From Actinomycetes bacterium (GTDB lineage: Bacteria > Actinomycetota > Acidimicrobiia > Acidimicrobiales > Palsa-688): a stretch of 64,000 nt of DNA. Location of the stretch: contig JAKBBA010000008.1 of NCBI GenBank assembly GCA_021808665.1, forward strand, positions 1-64,000, written 5' to 3'. Below, in pieces: positions 25,807-35,423 of the stretch; within the stretch, counting starts at the first letter, position 1, and every line of letters starts with the position of its first letter. The translations under genes were made by a program, and so were the position numbers. The notes under the pieces are model-generated. The model did no database searches and was not told the origin of the DNA. It saw only the letters and a list, made by a program, of their open reading frames with translations.

Positions 25807-26922
25807 CTACGAGTCGGGTTCGACCAGCCGCACGGCTACCTCGTTCGCCAGGAGACGGCCCTCCCGGGTCAGTGAGACCCGCCCCGGGGAGGCGGGTTCA
25901 ACCAGGCGTGCAAGCACCGGATCGTCCCGCCAGCCTGGCAGGCTGGTGTCAGGAACCCCACCGGAGGTCCGAAGCGCGAGGAGCAACCCCTCAGCATTGC
26001 GCTGCGACGCGTCGAGCGTTTCCCCCGAGGCCTCGCCGTCACCGCCGGAGGCGACCAGCGCCGAATAGCGTTCGGGGGTCCTGACGTTCCACCATCGTCG
26101 CGAGGTACCAGAGCCAGGGTCGACGGAGTGGGAGTGGGCTGCGCAACCGATGCCACGGTACTCGCCGCCGGACCAGTAAAGCTGATTGTGACGGCACTCG
26201 GCTTCGGGAAGCGCCCAGTTGGAGATCTCGTACCAGTTCAGTCCGCCAGAGCGGAGCAGGTCGTCCGCTAGGAGGTACTTGTCTGCTTGGTCGTCTGGGT
26301 CGGGGTGGCGGCTCGGGTCTCGAGCAAGTGGCGTGCCCGCCTCGACGGTCAGGCTGTACGCGCTCACGTGCGATGGGGGCGGGTCCAAAGCCAGCACCGC
26401 TTCGACGGTACGCACCCAGTCCGAAACTGACTCGCCGGCCCCGCCCATGATCAGGTCGACGTTGAACGCCCCGGCGAAGCCGGCCTCGCCCGCCGCCGCA
26501 GCAGCTTTAAGCACTGACTCCGGGTCGTGACGCCGCCCCAGGGATGCCAGGACGTGGGGGAGCATCGATTGCACACCGAACGACAGCCTGTTCACACCAG
26601 CCGCCTTGTAGGCGGCTAACTTCGCCAAGTCGACCGTCTCGGGGTTGCATTCGACTGTCACCTCGGCGTGAGGGTGGGTCGGGATCGATTCAAGTATGGA
26701 GCATAAAAGGTCGGCGTCGATAAGCGACGGAGTCCCTCCACCGAAGAACACCGACGTCGCCGGGCGGTCCTCGTACAAGCGCCTGATGGCGGTCCTGCAA
26801 GCCTCGACGTACCCGCCTACCAAATGGCCTTTGTCGGTCCAAGTAGCGAAAGCGCAGTAGTCGCAGCGCGAAGCGCAGAACGGGATGTGCACGTACACGC
26901 CGAAAGGCGCTTCCCCGGCCAT
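25807..26922 (-). CDS. hemW: radical SAM protein HemW (heme chaperone)
   Basis: 371 residues. The radical SAM CxxxCxxC motif is Cys16-Cys20-Cys23 in IPFCASRCDYC, followed by GGGTPSLID. The protein has the HemN_C domain at about 290-365. HemW was long called 'coproporphyrinogen III oxidase-like' but binds heme and delivers it to respiratory proteins. Its place next to dnaJ-hrcA-lepA is a conserved bacterial order (lepA-hemW-hrcA-dnaJ variants). It begins 4 bases after the rsmE stop. Confidence 0.94.
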   Translation of the reverse strand: MAGEAPFGVYVHIPFCASRCDYCAFATWTDKGHLVGGYVEACRTAIRRLYEDRPATSVFFGGGTPSLIDADLLCSILESIPTHPHAEVTVECNPETVDLAKLAAYKAAGVNRLSFGVQSMLPHVLASLGRRHDPESVLKAAAAAGEAGFAGAFNVDLIMGGAGESVSDWVRTVEAVLALDPPPSHVSAYSLTVEAGTPLARDPSRHPDPDDQADKYLLADDLLRSGGLNWYEISNWALPEAECRHNQLYWSGGEYRGIGCAAHSHSVDPGSGTSRRWWNVRTPERYSALVASGGDGEASGETLDASQRNAEGLLLALRTSGGVPDTSLPGWRDDPVLARLVEPASPGRVSLTREGRLLANEVAVRLVEPDS

Positions 26923-26926
26923 GGAC

Positions 26927-27658
26927 CTAGGCGCCGGTCGCTGGGGCCACCAGGCCGGCTCGGAGCGCGGCGAGGAGAACGCCGGCGGCTACCGCCGCTG
27001 TCTCCGTGCGAAGGACAGCCGGCCCGAGACCTATCGTCGCTGGGGCGTCAGAAAGTTCGTCGTCGCTCCACCCTCCTTCAGGTCCGACCAGGACAGTACG
27101 AACCTCGGGGCCCATTCCCGGCGCTCCCGGCTGGGCGAGTGCCACCTCGGACGGTCCCGCCTCGGTGAGCAATGTGCGCCATGAAGGGGCTAGCTCGATG
27201 TCGGGAAGCCAGCACTGGCGGCTCTGCATCAAAGCGGAACGAGCTACGCGCCTCAGGCGCTCCAGGTGCCTATCAGCTCTGGCGGCGTCCCAGCGGACCA
27301 CGCAGCGCGCAGAGTCGAACGCTACGATCCGGTCCACTCCAAGCTCTGTGAGCTTCTGAACGGCCCACTCCGGACGGTCGCCTTTGACCGGCGCAAATCC
27401 CACGGTGACCTTAGGTCGGCGCGCCTGCTCACGTAACACCGGCCCGTCGACACGCACGGCTCCCCGGCCTGCGTACACGCAGAGGGCGTACCCACCCCGC
27501 CCGTCAGTAACACCGACAAGTTCCCCGGGACGCAGTCGCAGCACCGTCTCCAGGTGATGAGCATCCGGTGCGCCGAGCACGGGATCTGAGATGTCGGCGA
27601 CTATCACATGGGCCCTCAGTGCGGCTTCGCCCCTGCAGGGCGAGCCGCCGCCTGGCAC
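26927..27658 (-). CDS. rsmE: 16S rRNA (uracil1498-N3)-methyltransferase RsmE
   Basis: 243 residues. SPOUT-class methyltransferase with an N-terminal PUA-like domain (HHLETVLRLRPGELVGVTDG) and a knotted C-terminal domain: VLVGPEGGWSDDEL (about 190-203) and LGPAVLRTETAAVAAG bind S-adenosylmethionine. It methylates N3 of U1498 in 16S rRNA. GTG 27658, 8 bases after the dnaJ stop, is used; a shorter start at a GTG in the HVIVADI region is possible. The dnaJ-rsmE linkage is conserved in many bacteria. Confidence 0.94.
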   Translation of the reverse strand: MPGGGSPCRGEAALRAHVIVADISDPVLGAPDAHHLETVLRLRPGELVGVTDGRGGYALCVYAGRGAVRVDGPVLREQARRPKVTVGFAPVKGDRPEWAVQKLTELGVDRIVAFDSARCVVRWDAARADRHLERLRRVARSALMQSRQCWLPDIELAPSWRTLLTEAGPSEVALAQPGAPGMGPEVRTVLVGPEGGWSDDELSDAPATIGLGPAVLRTETAAVAAGVLLAALRAGLVAPATGA

Positions 27659-27666
27659 GGCGCCGG

Positions 27667-28803
27667 CTACTTGAAAGCCCCCCGAAGCTTGGACATCAGA
27701 CCTCCCTCGGCGTGGGCCACCGTCTCCCCTCGCATCTCCGCGAGACGCCGGAGAAGCTCCTCCTGCTCTTTGCTCAGGTCGTCTGGAGTGTCGACGACAA
27801 CCGTGACGACCAGGTCACCGCGGCCCCGCCCGCCCAGGTTCGCAACGCCGCGTCCCCGCAGTCGGATCTCCTTACCGTTCTGGGAGCCGGCTGGGATCTC
27901 GAGCTCTTCGACACCGTCGAGGGTGTCGAAAGGAACGGTCGTCCCGAGCGCCGCCTGGGTCATCGCGACGTGCACGAGCGCCGAGAGCTCCGAACCGCGC
28001 CTGGTGAAAACCGGGTGCGGGCGGACTCTCAGGTGCACGTAGAGATCCCCCGGCGGGCCCCCGCGCAGTCCACCGGCCCCTCGGCCGGGAAGGCGCAGCG
28101 TCGCCCCGTCGTCGACTCCCGCAGGAACGTCCACCACGAAGCTCTGCTCCACCCGCCGACGTCCCTCTCCCTTGCAGTCGGGGCACGGGGTGGGTATCTC
28201 CTCTCCGGTACCACCGCAGCGGGTGCAGGGCGCTGAGGTGACCATCTGACCGAGGATCGACTGGCGCACCTTGCGCACCTCGCCTGCGCCCCCGCACGCG
28301 CTGCATCGGATCGGAGTGGTACCCGGCCTGGCGCCGCTGCCGGAACACGTCAAGCAGGTCTGCGGGAGCCGTACGGTGATCTCGTGCTGCACTCCGAACA
28401 CGGCACCGGCGAATTCGATCGTAATCGTTGCCTCAGCGTCTTCGCCCTTGCGGGGACCGGAGCGAGAACGGCCGCCGCCACCCATGCCGCCCGCACCGAA
28501 AAAGGCATCGAAGAGATCCCCGAAGCCTGCTCCGAATCCGCCGAAAGGATCGGCTCCCCCGCCACCGGAACCCCTGGGAACGGACCCGAACATGTCGTAC
28601 TGGCGCCGGCGCTCAGGGTCCCGCAGCGTCTCGTAGGCGAGATTTACTAGCTTGAATTGATCCTCCGTCGAAGGATCCCCCTGGTTGGCGTCGGGATGCA
28701 ACTCGCGAGCCAGACGGAGGTAAGCTTTTTTGATGTCGTCCTCGGTGGCGCTTCGTGAGACGCCGAGGATTGCGTAGAAGTCGTCGGATGAAGCCGCCGG
28801 CAA
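27667..28803 (-). CDS. dnaJ: chaperone DnaJ
   Basis: 378 residues with the full type I layout. J domain (8-73) with the HPD loop at 36-38; Gly/Phe-rich region (about 80-120, including GGGADPFGGFGAGFGDLF); zinc domain with four CxxCxGxG repeats (about 148-212: CLTCSGSG, CSACGGAG, CTRCGGTG, CPDCKGEG); then the client-binding C-terminal domains. It stimulates DnaK ATPase and hands over unfolded proteins. The gene follows hrcA by 7 bases, as in many Actinomycetota that carry a second dnaJ outside the dnaK operon. Confidence 0.97.
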   Translation of the reverse strand: MPAASSDDFYAILGVSRSATEDDIKKAYLRLARELHPDANQGDPSTEDQFKLVNLAYETLRDPERRRQYDMFGSVPRGSGGGGADPFGGFGAGFGDLFDAFFGAGGMGGGGRSRSGPRKGEDAEATITIEFAGAVFGVQHEITVRLPQTCLTCSGSGARPGTTPIRCSACGGAGEVRKVRQSILGQMVTSAPCTRCGGTGEEIPTPCPDCKGEGRRRVEQSFVVDVPAGVDDGATLRLPGRGAGGLRGGPPGDLYVHLRVRPHPVFTRRGSELSALVHVAMTQAALGTTVPFDTLDGVEELEIPAGSQNGKEIRLRGRGVANLGGRGRGDLVVTVVVDTPDDLSKEQEELLRRLAEMRGETVAHAEGGLMSKLRGAFK

Positions 28804-28810
28804 GAGTTCG

Positions 28811-29881
28811 TTACCTTTCTTCGGAGCCTTTGCTCAGTGCCTGGCTCAGCCTTCTGCTCACTACCCCAACAGCAGCGAGCGTCTGTTCGTAGTGCATCCT
28901 GGTCGGACCAAGTATCCCCACTGTACCGGCCCGCTCGCCTTCGATGCGGTACGGAGCTACGACGATCGAGCAGTCCGCCAACGGGACTACCCCGTGCTCC
29001 GCTCCGATAGCGACGCTCAGCCCGCTGTCTATGACATCCTTGATAAGCGTCACCAGCACATACTGCTGCTCGAGAATATCGAGCACGTTTCGGATGGTGC
29101 CCACCGCGTCGAAAGCCACGGCCAGATGCGACGCGCCTCCGACGAACACCTGGGGGGAGTGAGAACCGGTCTCCCCATCTCCGTACAAAGCTCGAAGTGA
29201 GGCTTCCACGACCGTCGTGACCTCGTCGGTGTCGGACCCCCCAGGATGGCCGCCGTCAAGGCTTGGCCCGCCAACCGCTGGGATGTCCACACGGGTACCG
29301 AAAGTAGACCCCACCATTAGCCCCGAGAGGCGGTCGGACACCGCAACAGCTACCCGCTCGTCGCAACCGTCGGGCAGCTCCACAGTTCGCTTTTCTACCG
29401 CCCCACTCGCCAGGACGACTACGAGCAGGGCTACGGTCGACGACAAACAAACGAGCTGCACTGACCGCACCCGGGCGGGATCCTCTGCGTCGCGGACCAC
29501 GACAGCTGCGTAGTCAGTGAGACCGGCGAGGAACTTGCTCGTATCGGCGAGCATTCTTTCCAGTTCGCCATGAGCCGAAGCGAAAAAGCTGCGGATCTGC
29601 TCTGCGTGGGCTTCGTCGAGGTGAGCCGAAGGAGCGAGATGGTCGACGAAGAAGCGGTATCCCTTGTCGGTTGGCACCCGTCCGGCGCTGGTGTGAGGCT
29701 GGACGAGGTAGCCGTCGCGTTCCAAGGTGCCCATCTCGTTTCGAACCGTCGCTGCGGACACGCCCATGCCGTGGGCGCGTGTCACCGAAGCCGAGCCGAC
29801 TGGCTGGGCTGTCTGGATGTATTCCTCCACTACCGCCCGGAGGATCGCGGCCTTTCTTTCGTCCAACACGTTGGCATCCAA
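28811..29881 (-). CDS. hrcA: heat-inducible transcription repressor HrcA
   Basis: 356 residues. N-terminal winged helix (RKAAILRAVVEEYIQTAQPV then GMGVSAATVRNEMGTLERDG), the central inserted dimerisation domain and the C-terminal GAF-like region with YRIEGERAGTVGILGPTRM. HrcA binds CIRCE inverted repeats upstream of groE and dnaK operons. No CIRCE element was seen in the short spacers around this gene, so its targets lie elsewhere. It follows lepA by 32 bases. Confidence 0.96.
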   Translation of the reverse strand: MDANVLDERKAAILRAVVEEYIQTAQPVGSASVTRAHGMGVSAATVRNEMGTLERDGYLVQPHTSAGRVPTDKGYRFFVDHLAPSAHLDEAHAEQIRSFFASAHGELERMLADTSKFLAGLTDYAAVVVRDAEDPARVRSVQLVCLSSTVALLVVVLASGAVEKRTVELPDGCDERVAVAVSDRLSGLMVGSTFGTRVDIPAVGGPSLDGGHPGGSDTDEVTTVVEASLRALYGDGETGSHSPQVFVGGASHLAVAFDAVGTIRNVLDILEQQYVLVTLIKDVIDSGLSVAIGAEHGVVPLADCSIVVAPYRIEGERAGTVGILGPTRMHYEQTLAAVGVVSRRLSQALSKGSEER

Positions 29882-29913
29882 CGATATCGACTGGCGGCGC
29901 CAATCGGCGGCAC

Positions 29914-31698
29914 CTATTCCTCCAAGCGTAAGGCCTGGATGAACGCCTCTTGAGGAACTTCTACTCGGCCGATGTTCTTCATCCGCTTCTTACCTTCCTT
30001 CTGCTTTTCGAGCAGCTTGCGCTTACGGGTGATGTCACCCCCGTAGCACTTGGCGAGAACGTCCTTGCGCTTGGCCTTCACCGTCTCGCGGGCGATCACC
30101 CTGCCACCGATAGCGGCCTGGATCGGAACGTCGAACATTTGGCGTGGTATCAGCTCGCGCAGCCGCTCGGTCATCTTGCGGCCGTAGACCGTTGCTCCCG
30201 AACGGTGGACTATCGCCGAGAAGGCGTCGACCGGCAAGCCGTTAAGAAGAATATCTATCTTGACCAGGTCGGCTTGGTCGGTCCCGGACTGCTCGTAGTC
30301 GAGGCTCGCGTAGCCTTTCGTACGGCTCTTGAGCGCGTCGAAGAAGTCCATGACGACCTCGGCCAGGGGAATTCGGTATACCAGCTCGAGCCGCTCCGGC
30401 GAGATGTACTCCATCCGGACCATCTCCCCCCGGCGGCTCTGGCAGAGGTCCATTAGCGTGCCGGTATAGTCGCTCGGGGTGAGGATCGTAGCTTGGAGGT
30501 ACGGCTCCTCGATGGATTCGAGCTTCTGAGGTTCGGGCATCTCTGATGGACTATGCACGACGACGGTGGCGCCGTCGGTCAGATGAGCCAGGTACTCCAC
30601 ACTGGGCGCTGTCGCTATCAACGACAGGTTGAACTCCCGTTCGAGGCGTTCCCTGACGATCTCCATGTGAAGCAACCCGAGGAAGCCGCAGCGAAAGCCG
30701 AACCCGAGCGCCCCGGAGGTCTCCGGCTCGTAGGTGACCGATGCGTCATTGAGCCTGAGCTTCTCAAGCGCCTCACGCAGGTTGGAGAACTCGTCGCCGT
30801 CTATAGGGTAGAGCCCGCAGAATACCATCGGCTTGGGATCCCGGTACCCCTCCAGAGCGGCTTTGGCCGGGGCGCCCGCAGACGTCACCGTCTCGCCGCT
30901 TCGGGCTTCCCCCACGTCTTTGATACCGGCGATCAGGTAGCCGACCTCCCCGGTTCCGAGCTCGCTGACCGGTTCGTTGGCGGGTGTGCGCACCCCGATC
31001 TCCTCCACGTCATGGACGCGGCCCGCTTGCATGAACCGAACTCGATCTCCGCTTCTCAGGGTCCCGTTCACGACTCGCACGGCGCTGACCACGCCGCGGT
31101 ACTGGTCGTAGTAAGAGTCGAATATGAGCGCCTGGAGCGGCGCCAACGAGTCACCCGACGGGGGAGGGATCCGCTCGCAGATGGCATCTAGAAGCTCCGG
31201 CACCCCCGAACCTGTCTTCGCCGAGATCCGCAATATCTGCGACGCCGGGACGCCGAGAACCTTCTCTATCTCAGCCGCGTAACGGTCAGGATCCGCTGCG
31301 GGCAGGTCGATCTTGTTCAGCGCGGCGACGATCTCGAGGTCGTTCTCCAAGGCCTGGTAGGCGTTGGCCAGGGTCTGGGCTTCGATTCCCTGCGCTGCGT
31401 CGACTAGCAGGACGACGCCCTCGCAGGCGGCGAGGCTCCGGCTCACCTCGTAGCCAAAGTCGACGTGCCCTGGGGTGTCGATCAGGTGAATAGTCTGACC
31501 CTTCCACGTGACGCGCACGTTCTGCGCCTTTATCGTGATGCCGCGCTCGCGCTCGATGTCCATCGAGTCGAGGTACTGCTCGCGCATGTCCCTGGCGTCT
31601 ACAGCACCTGTCAGCTCAAGAATACGATCTGACAGCGTGGACTTTCCGTGGTCGACGTGCGCAACGACGCTCAAATTCCTGATATTTGCGAGGTTCAC
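29914..31698 (-). CDS. lepA: elongation factor 4 (LepA)
   Basis: 594 residues. GTPase domain with G1 AHVDHGKST (13-21), the switch [10 protein letters not shown] and NKID motifs, EF-G-like domains, and the LepA-specific C-terminal domain ending [20 protein letters not shown]. LepA back-translocates or remodels ribosomes and helps 30S assembly. It is divergent from the cytidylate-kinase-like gene; 58 bases separate their starts. Confidence 0.98.
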   Translation of the reverse strand: MNLANIRNLSVVAHVDHGKSTLSDRILELTGAVDARDMREQYLDSMDIERERGITIKAQNVRVTWKGQTIHLIDTPGHVDFGYEVSRSLAACEGVVLLVDAAQGIEAQTLANAYQALENDLEIVAALNKIDLPAADPDRYAAEIEKVLGVPASQILRISAKTGSGVPELLDAICERIPPPSGDSLAPLQALIFDSYYDQYRGVVSAVRVVNGTLRSGDRVRFMQAGRVHDVEEIGVRTPANEPVSELGTGEVGYLIAGIKDVGEARSGETVTSAGAPAKAALEGYRDPKPMVFCGLYPIDGDEFSNLREALEKLRLNDASVTYEPETSGALGFGFRCGFLGLLHMEIVRERLEREFNLSLIATAPSVEYLAHLTDGATVVVHSPSEMPEPQKLESIEEPYLQATILTPSDYTGTLMDLCQSRRGEMVRMEYISPERLELVYRIPLAEVVMDFFDALKSRTKGYASLDYEQSGTDQADLVKIDILLNGLPVDAFSAIVHRSGATVYGRKMTERLRELIPRQMFDVPIQAAIGGRVIARETVKAKRKDVLAKCYGGDITRKRKLLEKQKEGKKRMKNIGRVEVPQEAFIQALRLEE

Positions 31699-31756
31699 TG
31701 GTCGACCATCTTCGGGGATTTAGGGGGTTTGAATAGAAAAAAGTAGGGGGAAGACT

Positions 31757-32473
31757 CTGCTGGCAGGCCTCTCGGCGACATATGGTTGGCACATCGAAAA
31801 CGACTACCAGCCCGTCATCACGATATCTGCTACCTACGGCGCCGCAGGAAGCGTCATCGCACCGACGCTCGCCGAGCGGCTCGGCCTGGCGTTCGTCGAC
31901 CGGCTTCTAAGCATCGACGGCGTCTCGGACCCGTCCGGGGTAACACGCTCCCAGGAGGGCTTGGCAGGCGGCGAAGCCGAGGCAACCCCGGCGGGACGCT
32001 TCCTAAGCTACTTCGCCAGGGTAGCTACCGTGGGTACCGTCGTAGCCCCCGACCCTCTTGTCGACACCGACGATACGATCAAGGCCCGCTCGGAGTCCGC
32101 GCTCCACGACATAGCGAGAGGCGCAGGGGGCCTGGTGTTAGGGCGTGCCGGCGCGGTCGTGCTTGCGGGACGCCCTAAGGCTTTTCACGTTCGCCTCGAC
32201 GGTCCCGTAGCCCGTAGGATCGAGCTGGCGTGCGAGATGGAGGGCCTTGACCAGGCCTCGGTCAGGCGCCACCAAGAGGAAGCGGACCGAGCGCGTACCT
32301 TGTTCGTCAAGCGCTTGTACCGGGTCGACCCGGCCAGCGCGGCGCTGTACCACATGGTCCTAGACAGCACCGCCCTCGGGGTCGACGCGTCCGTGGACGT
32401 GATCGCCGCAGCCGCCGGTGCTTTCTTCTCCAGGTTCCCGACCCCACCGGCCGGGTCGGACGCCCCAGGGTGA
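31757..32473 (+). CDS. cytidylate kinase-like protein with no standard start codon
   Basis: The coherent frame reads [20 protein letters not shown] and then [14 protein letters not shown], an AAK26/cytidylate-kinase-like P-loop start, and continues to [14 protein letters not shown]. No ATG, GTG or TTG occurs in frame between the TGA at 31730 and a TTG at 31961, which lies well inside the domain. AGGGGGA (31745-31751) is a good ribosome site for CTG 31757 or 31760, used here. Alternatively, one A missing from the AAAA run at 31797-31800 would join the ATG at 31782 to this frame. The family is of uncertain substrate. GTGA overlap with the next gene. Confidence 0.7.
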   Translation: MLAGLSATYGWHIENDYQPVITISATYGAAGSVIAPTLAERLGLAFVDRLLSIDGVSDPSGVTRSQEGLAGGEAEATPAGRFLSYFARVATVGTVVAPDPLVDTDDTIKARSESALHDIARGAGGLVLGRAGAVVLAGRPKAFHVRLDGPVARRIELACEMEGLDQASVRRHQEEADRARTLFVKRLYRVDPASAALYHMVLDSTALGVDASVDVIAAAAGAFFSRFPTPPAGSDAPG

Positions 32474-33090
32474 TCGCCGACCGTCCGGCAGCGTGGGTCC
32501 TATCGCACCTGGACAACCTCAGGTCCCTTGCAGTCCTTCCCCTGTGCTGGGCTTACCGTCTAAGTGACCGGCGCGACGTCATCGACGCAGATACGCAGCG
32601 CTGGGCGGAGCTTCTGTGGGTGCCCGAGGACGACCGGGGTCGGATGCTCCCCCGGCTTTTGTTCGCGTTCCCCGAGTTCAGGTGCGTCTTCTACCACCGC
32701 CTAGCCTCGGGTAACGCTGCCGGAGCCCTCGCAGCTCGGTTGGCGAAGCACCTTTGGCGGGGCGTAGCAGGCATCGACTTGGGCAACACGCCGATAGGCC
32801 CGGGCCTGTTCATCTCCCACGGCCAGTCCACGATCCTCTCAGCCGAGTCGATAGGCGCGAACTTGCAGGTCCACCAGGGGGTCACCGTGGGGTGGGACTA
32901 CCGGTCCCCGGGGCGGCCAGTGATCGGCGACGACGTGTTCATAGGAGCCGGAGCGAAGATCCTGGGAGCCGTCAAGGTCGGTGACGGCGCACGGATTGGA
33001 GCTAACGCCGTGGTATTGCAAGATGTCCCTCCAGGCGCGACAGCTGTCGGGGTGCCTGCTGCGCTTCGATCCCGGGCACCTAGCCGGTGA
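32470..33090 (+). CDS. CysE-like hexapeptide-repeat acyltransferase
   Basis: 206 residues. An N-terminal helical region (1-100) leads to a left-handed beta-helix built of hexapeptide repeats (about 105-195): [50 protein letters not shown]. The His in ISHGQS and the pattern resemble serine O-acetyltransferase, and the end [10 protein letters not shown] is the usual tail. No cysK gene is adjacent, so the acceptor may not be serine. It begins with a GTG overlapping the stop of the kinase-like gene by 4 bases, implying coupled expression. Confidence 0.8.
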   Translation: MIADRPAAWVLSHLDNLRSLAVLPLCWAYRLSDRRDVIDADTQRWAELLWVPEDDRGRMLPRLLFAFPEFRCVFYHRLASGNAAGALAARLAKHLWRGVAGIDLGNTPIGPGLFISHGQSTILSAESIGANLQVHQGVTVGWDYRSPGRPVIGDDVFIGAGAKILGAVKVGDGARIGANAVVLQDVPPGATAVGVPAALRSRAPSR

Positions 33091-33091
33091 T

Positions 33092-33099
33092 GCTAGAAT
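33092..33099 (+). promoter_or_regulatory. extended -10 promoter of rpsT
   Basis: TAGAAT at 33094-33099, preceded by TG at 33091-33092 with one base between, is an extended -10 element; no clear -35 was seen. Downstream, CCGGCA (33110-33115) and TGCCGG (33125-33130) can form a leader hairpin followed by CTTTCTTA, which might contribute to S20 autoregulation. The promoter overlaps the end of the acyltransferase gene. Confidence 0.5.
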
Positions 33100-33158
33100 G
33101 TCGCTTCCGCCGGCATGGCTGGTTTGCCGGGCTTTCTTACGAGGTGAACTGAACCCAA

Positions 33159-33434
33159 GTGGCCAACATCAAAAGCCAGATCAAGCGCAACCGAACCAAT
33201 GAAGCCGCGCGCTTGCGTAACAAGGCAGCCCGATCCGAGGTCAAGACCCGTATCAAGACGGCCGTCGCGTCGGCCGCGGCGGGATCGGAGAGCACCGTAG
33301 AAGATCTCCGTCTGGCCGTGAAGCGTCTGGACAAGGCGGCAGCTAGGGGGATCATCCACAAGAACCAGGCTTCTAACCGCAAGTCCCGTCTCGTCAAGAG
33401 GATCAACGCTCTCAGCACCCCGCCGGCGGCGTAA
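33159..33434 (+). CDS. rpsT: 30S ribosomal protein S20
   Basis: 91 residues from GTG. MANIKSQIKRNRTNEAARLR is the canonical S20 start, and the protein is a Lys/Arg/Ala-rich helical bundle ending with SRLVKRINAL. S20 binds the 5' and 3' minor domains of 16S rRNA. It is convergent with holA, the conserved neighbour of rpsT in many bacteria; GAGGTGA lies about 12 bases before the start, a rather long spacing. Confidence 0.98.
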   Translation: MANIKSQIKRNRTNEAARLRNKAARSEVKTRIKTAVASAAAGSESTVEDLRLAVKRLDKAAARGIIHKNQASNRKSRLVKRINALSTPPAA

Positions 33435-33442
33435 CCTCCGCG

Positions 33443-33459
33443 CCGGCCTCTCAGGCCGG
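33443..33459. terminator. hairpin between rpsT and holA
   Basis: CCGGCC (33443-33448) and GGCCGG (33454-33459) pair around TCTCA. The TCA of the loop is the holA stop codon on the minus strand, and the hairpin starts 8 bases after the rpsT stop. No T-tract follows, so termination efficiency is uncertain. Confidence 0.45.
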
Positions 33460-34482
33460 GCTTCCGGCATCACGACCCGCTATCGCACCCCTGTGGCCGC
33501 CCCTCGGCGCGGACGTCGCCCTTGCCAGGCGGCACAGGCGGGCTACCAGCACCTCCAGCACGGCCTCGCCTGGCCAGGAACTGGCGCCTTTAAGGTCGGC
33601 GTCGGCGTCGGCTACCAGCCCGATCGCCTCGGCTATGTTCGCCGAGCCCCACTGGCGCGCGGCTCGCAGCGCCTTTTTCGCGGGGAAGGTGCTGCGCCCG
33701 GGTGCTATGCCCATCGCGGCAGCCGCTTCGGCCTCGGTGGATATAGCCGGGCTGTCCACCCGCATGAGCCCTCCGATGTGGCGAGCCAGGATGGACACGA
33801 CCACCAGGGGATGTCTCCCGCCCGCCCCCAGCAGCCGGTGCAGTACACCCAGAGCCGACGCGGCGTCACCGACGTCGATGGCGTCGGTAAACGCCCACGG
33901 GGTAACTGACCCCGCCTCGCCCAGGTACACCTCAACCTCGCCGGGACCGAGTTTCGCTCCCGGCCCGTAGGCGGCCTCGAGGAGCTCCAACAGCGGCACG
34001 ACGCCGCTCACATCCTCCCCCAGGTGGCTTCCAACAAGATTTTGGGCGTCCCTGTCCAAGCGGACGCTGGCATGTCCAAGCCGGTCCGCAAGCCAGTCCC
34101 CCGCCCGGCGGGCATCGACGGCGGTCGACACAACGATCCCCTTGGCTTTCGCCACCGCTACGAGCTTCGGGGCCATCTGGCCGCCACCGCCGGCTAGAAC
34201 CAGCGAAGTCGTCGGCAAGGGATCCTCCAAGTATCTGAGCAGCGGGTCGACGTCTTCGGTGTTGTAACGGCCTGCTGAGCGGACGACTATCACCCGCCTG
34301 GATACGAGCAGCGGCGGTGTCAGGCACGAGTCAGCTACCGCAGCGAGGTCGACTTCGTCGCCCTCGTAGTCTTCGAGGGCCAGCGAGCGGTCCTCCCCGC
34401 CCAGCAGCTCCCCGATCGCCTTGTCTACGGCCTCGCCGACGAGGGTCGGGTCGTTACCCTCGACCAGCACGACCGGTGTCAA
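33451..34482 (-). CDS. holA: DNA polymerase III, delta subunit
   Basis: 343 residues. Starts VVLVEGNDPTLVGEAVDKAI, with the domain I/II RarA-like ATPase fold lacking a functional P-loop (as normal for delta) and a C-terminal helical collar domain with LGVLHRLLGAGGRHPLVVVS and KKALRAARQWG. Delta opens the sliding clamp within the clamp loader. Convergent with rpsT; folP-like gene upstream on the same strand ends 28 bases before. Confidence 0.93.
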   Translation of the reverse strand: MTPVVLVEGNDPTLVGEAVDKAIGELLGGEDRSLALEDYEGDEVDLAAVADSCLTPPLLVSRRVIVVRSAGRYNTEDVDPLLRYLEDPLPTTSLVLAGGGGQMAPKLVAVAKAKGIVVSTAVDARRAGDWLADRLGHASVRLDRDAQNLVGSHLGEDVSGVVPLLELLEAAYGPGAKLGPGEVEVYLGEAGSVTPWAFTDAIDVGDAASALGVLHRLLGAGGRHPLVVVSILARHIGGLMRVDSPAISTEAEAAAAMGIAPGRSTFPAKKALRAARQWGSANIAEAIGLVADADADLKGASSWPGEAVLEVLVARLCRLARATSAPRGGHRGAIAGRDAGSPA

Positions 34483-34510
34483 AGTTTCCTAGCCTTAGTC
34501 ACTGCCGGTC

Positions 34511-35362
34511 TCATCGGGCTTCGAGGATCGCCTCGACGCTGTCCGCGACTCGTCTCGCTGAGCGCACGTCGTGCACCCTTAGGATCCGGCATCCCAGGCT
34601 CACCCCTACTGCATGCGCAGCGATCGTAGCTTCGAGGCGTTCGGCGACTTCGAGGCCGAAACGCACGCCGAGGAAAGTCTTGTTCGACGCGGACAAAAGC
34701 AACGGCCATCCAAGGCCGGCGAGGCGGTCCGAGGCGCGCAGCAGCTCCGCCGACTGGGAGGCCGTCTTGCCTAGGTCGAGGCCGGCGTCCAAGACGATCC
34801 GGGTGTCGTCGATACCGGCTTCGCGGGCTAGTCGAGCCCGACTCACCAAGAAGTCGGCGACCTCGCCGACAAGATCCGCGTAGACGGGGTCGGGGTCGGG
34901 GATGCGAGGGCCGAGGCGTATGTGGGTGGCCACGACGGTCGCTCCTGCTGCCGCGGCCTCGGCGAGGTAAGCGGGGTCGGCGAAGCCGCTGATGTCGTTG
35001 CCGACGACCGCCCCGACCCGGTACGCCTCTCGGGCGACCGCCGCCCGCCACGTGTCGACTGACAAAGCGACGTCGAAGCGGCGTCGCAAGGCTTCGATCG
35101 CGGGGACCACCCGGTCCATCTCCTCGGCTTCGCCCACCTCCGGCCCCGGCCCTGCCTTCACGCCGCCGACGTCGAGGAGGTCGGCGCCTTCAGCGACGTG
35201 CTTGTCGGCCAGAGCGAAGAAGTCGTCCATCTGCCAGTAGCGGCCGCGGTCGTAGAAGGAGTCCGGCGTCCTGTTCAAGATGCCCATCACCAGCGCGCGG
35301 CTGGTCAGGTCGAAGCTCTTGGCGCCGAGGTGCAAGATCATCGCGTGCGACCCTACACGCAA
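34511..35362 (-). CDS. dihydropteroate synthase homologue, FolP2 type
   Basis: 283 residues. The start LVMGILNRTPDSFYDRGRYW and the DVGGVKAGPGPEVGE block match the FolP2 branch of Actinomycetota (for example mycobacterial FolP2) rather than true DHPS: the ESTRPG loop is replaced by VKAGPG and the SRK motif by SNKTF. RVHDV near the end is kept. Mycobacterial FolP2 is reported to lack dihydropteroate synthase activity, so a role in folate synthesis should not be assumed; the actual reaction is unknown. It follows the thioredoxin-like gene by about 60 bases and precedes holA. Confidence 0.9.
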   Translation of the reverse strand: MRVGSHAMILHLGAKSFDLTSRALVMGILNRTPDSFYDRGRYWQMDDFFALADKHVAEGADLLDVGGVKAGPGPEVGEAEEMDRVVPAIEALRRRFDVALSVDTWRAAVAREAYRVGAVVGNDISGFADPAYLAEAAAAGATVVATHIRLGPRIPDPDPVYADLVGEVADFLVSRARLAREAGIDDTRIVLDAGLDLGKTASQSAELLRASDRLAGLGWPLLLSASNKTFLGVRFGLEVAERLEATIAAHAVGVSLGCRILRVHDVRSARRVADSVEAILEAR

Positions 35363-35423
35363 GCTGAGACCATCCGGGCGGTCCAGGCGGATTGTGGACT
35401 AGGCAGTCAGACCAGCCCGGCAG

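Noticed and set aside
29882..29913. CIRCE element near hrcA
   Set aside because: Looked for the TTAGCACTC/GAGTGCTAA pair here and at 31699-31756 and saw none.
31786..32178. Arg-rich plus-strand ORF in the kinase-like gene
   Set aside because: Wrong frame: the neighbouring frame carries the P-loop kinase-like homology and continues to the GTGA overlap at 32470.
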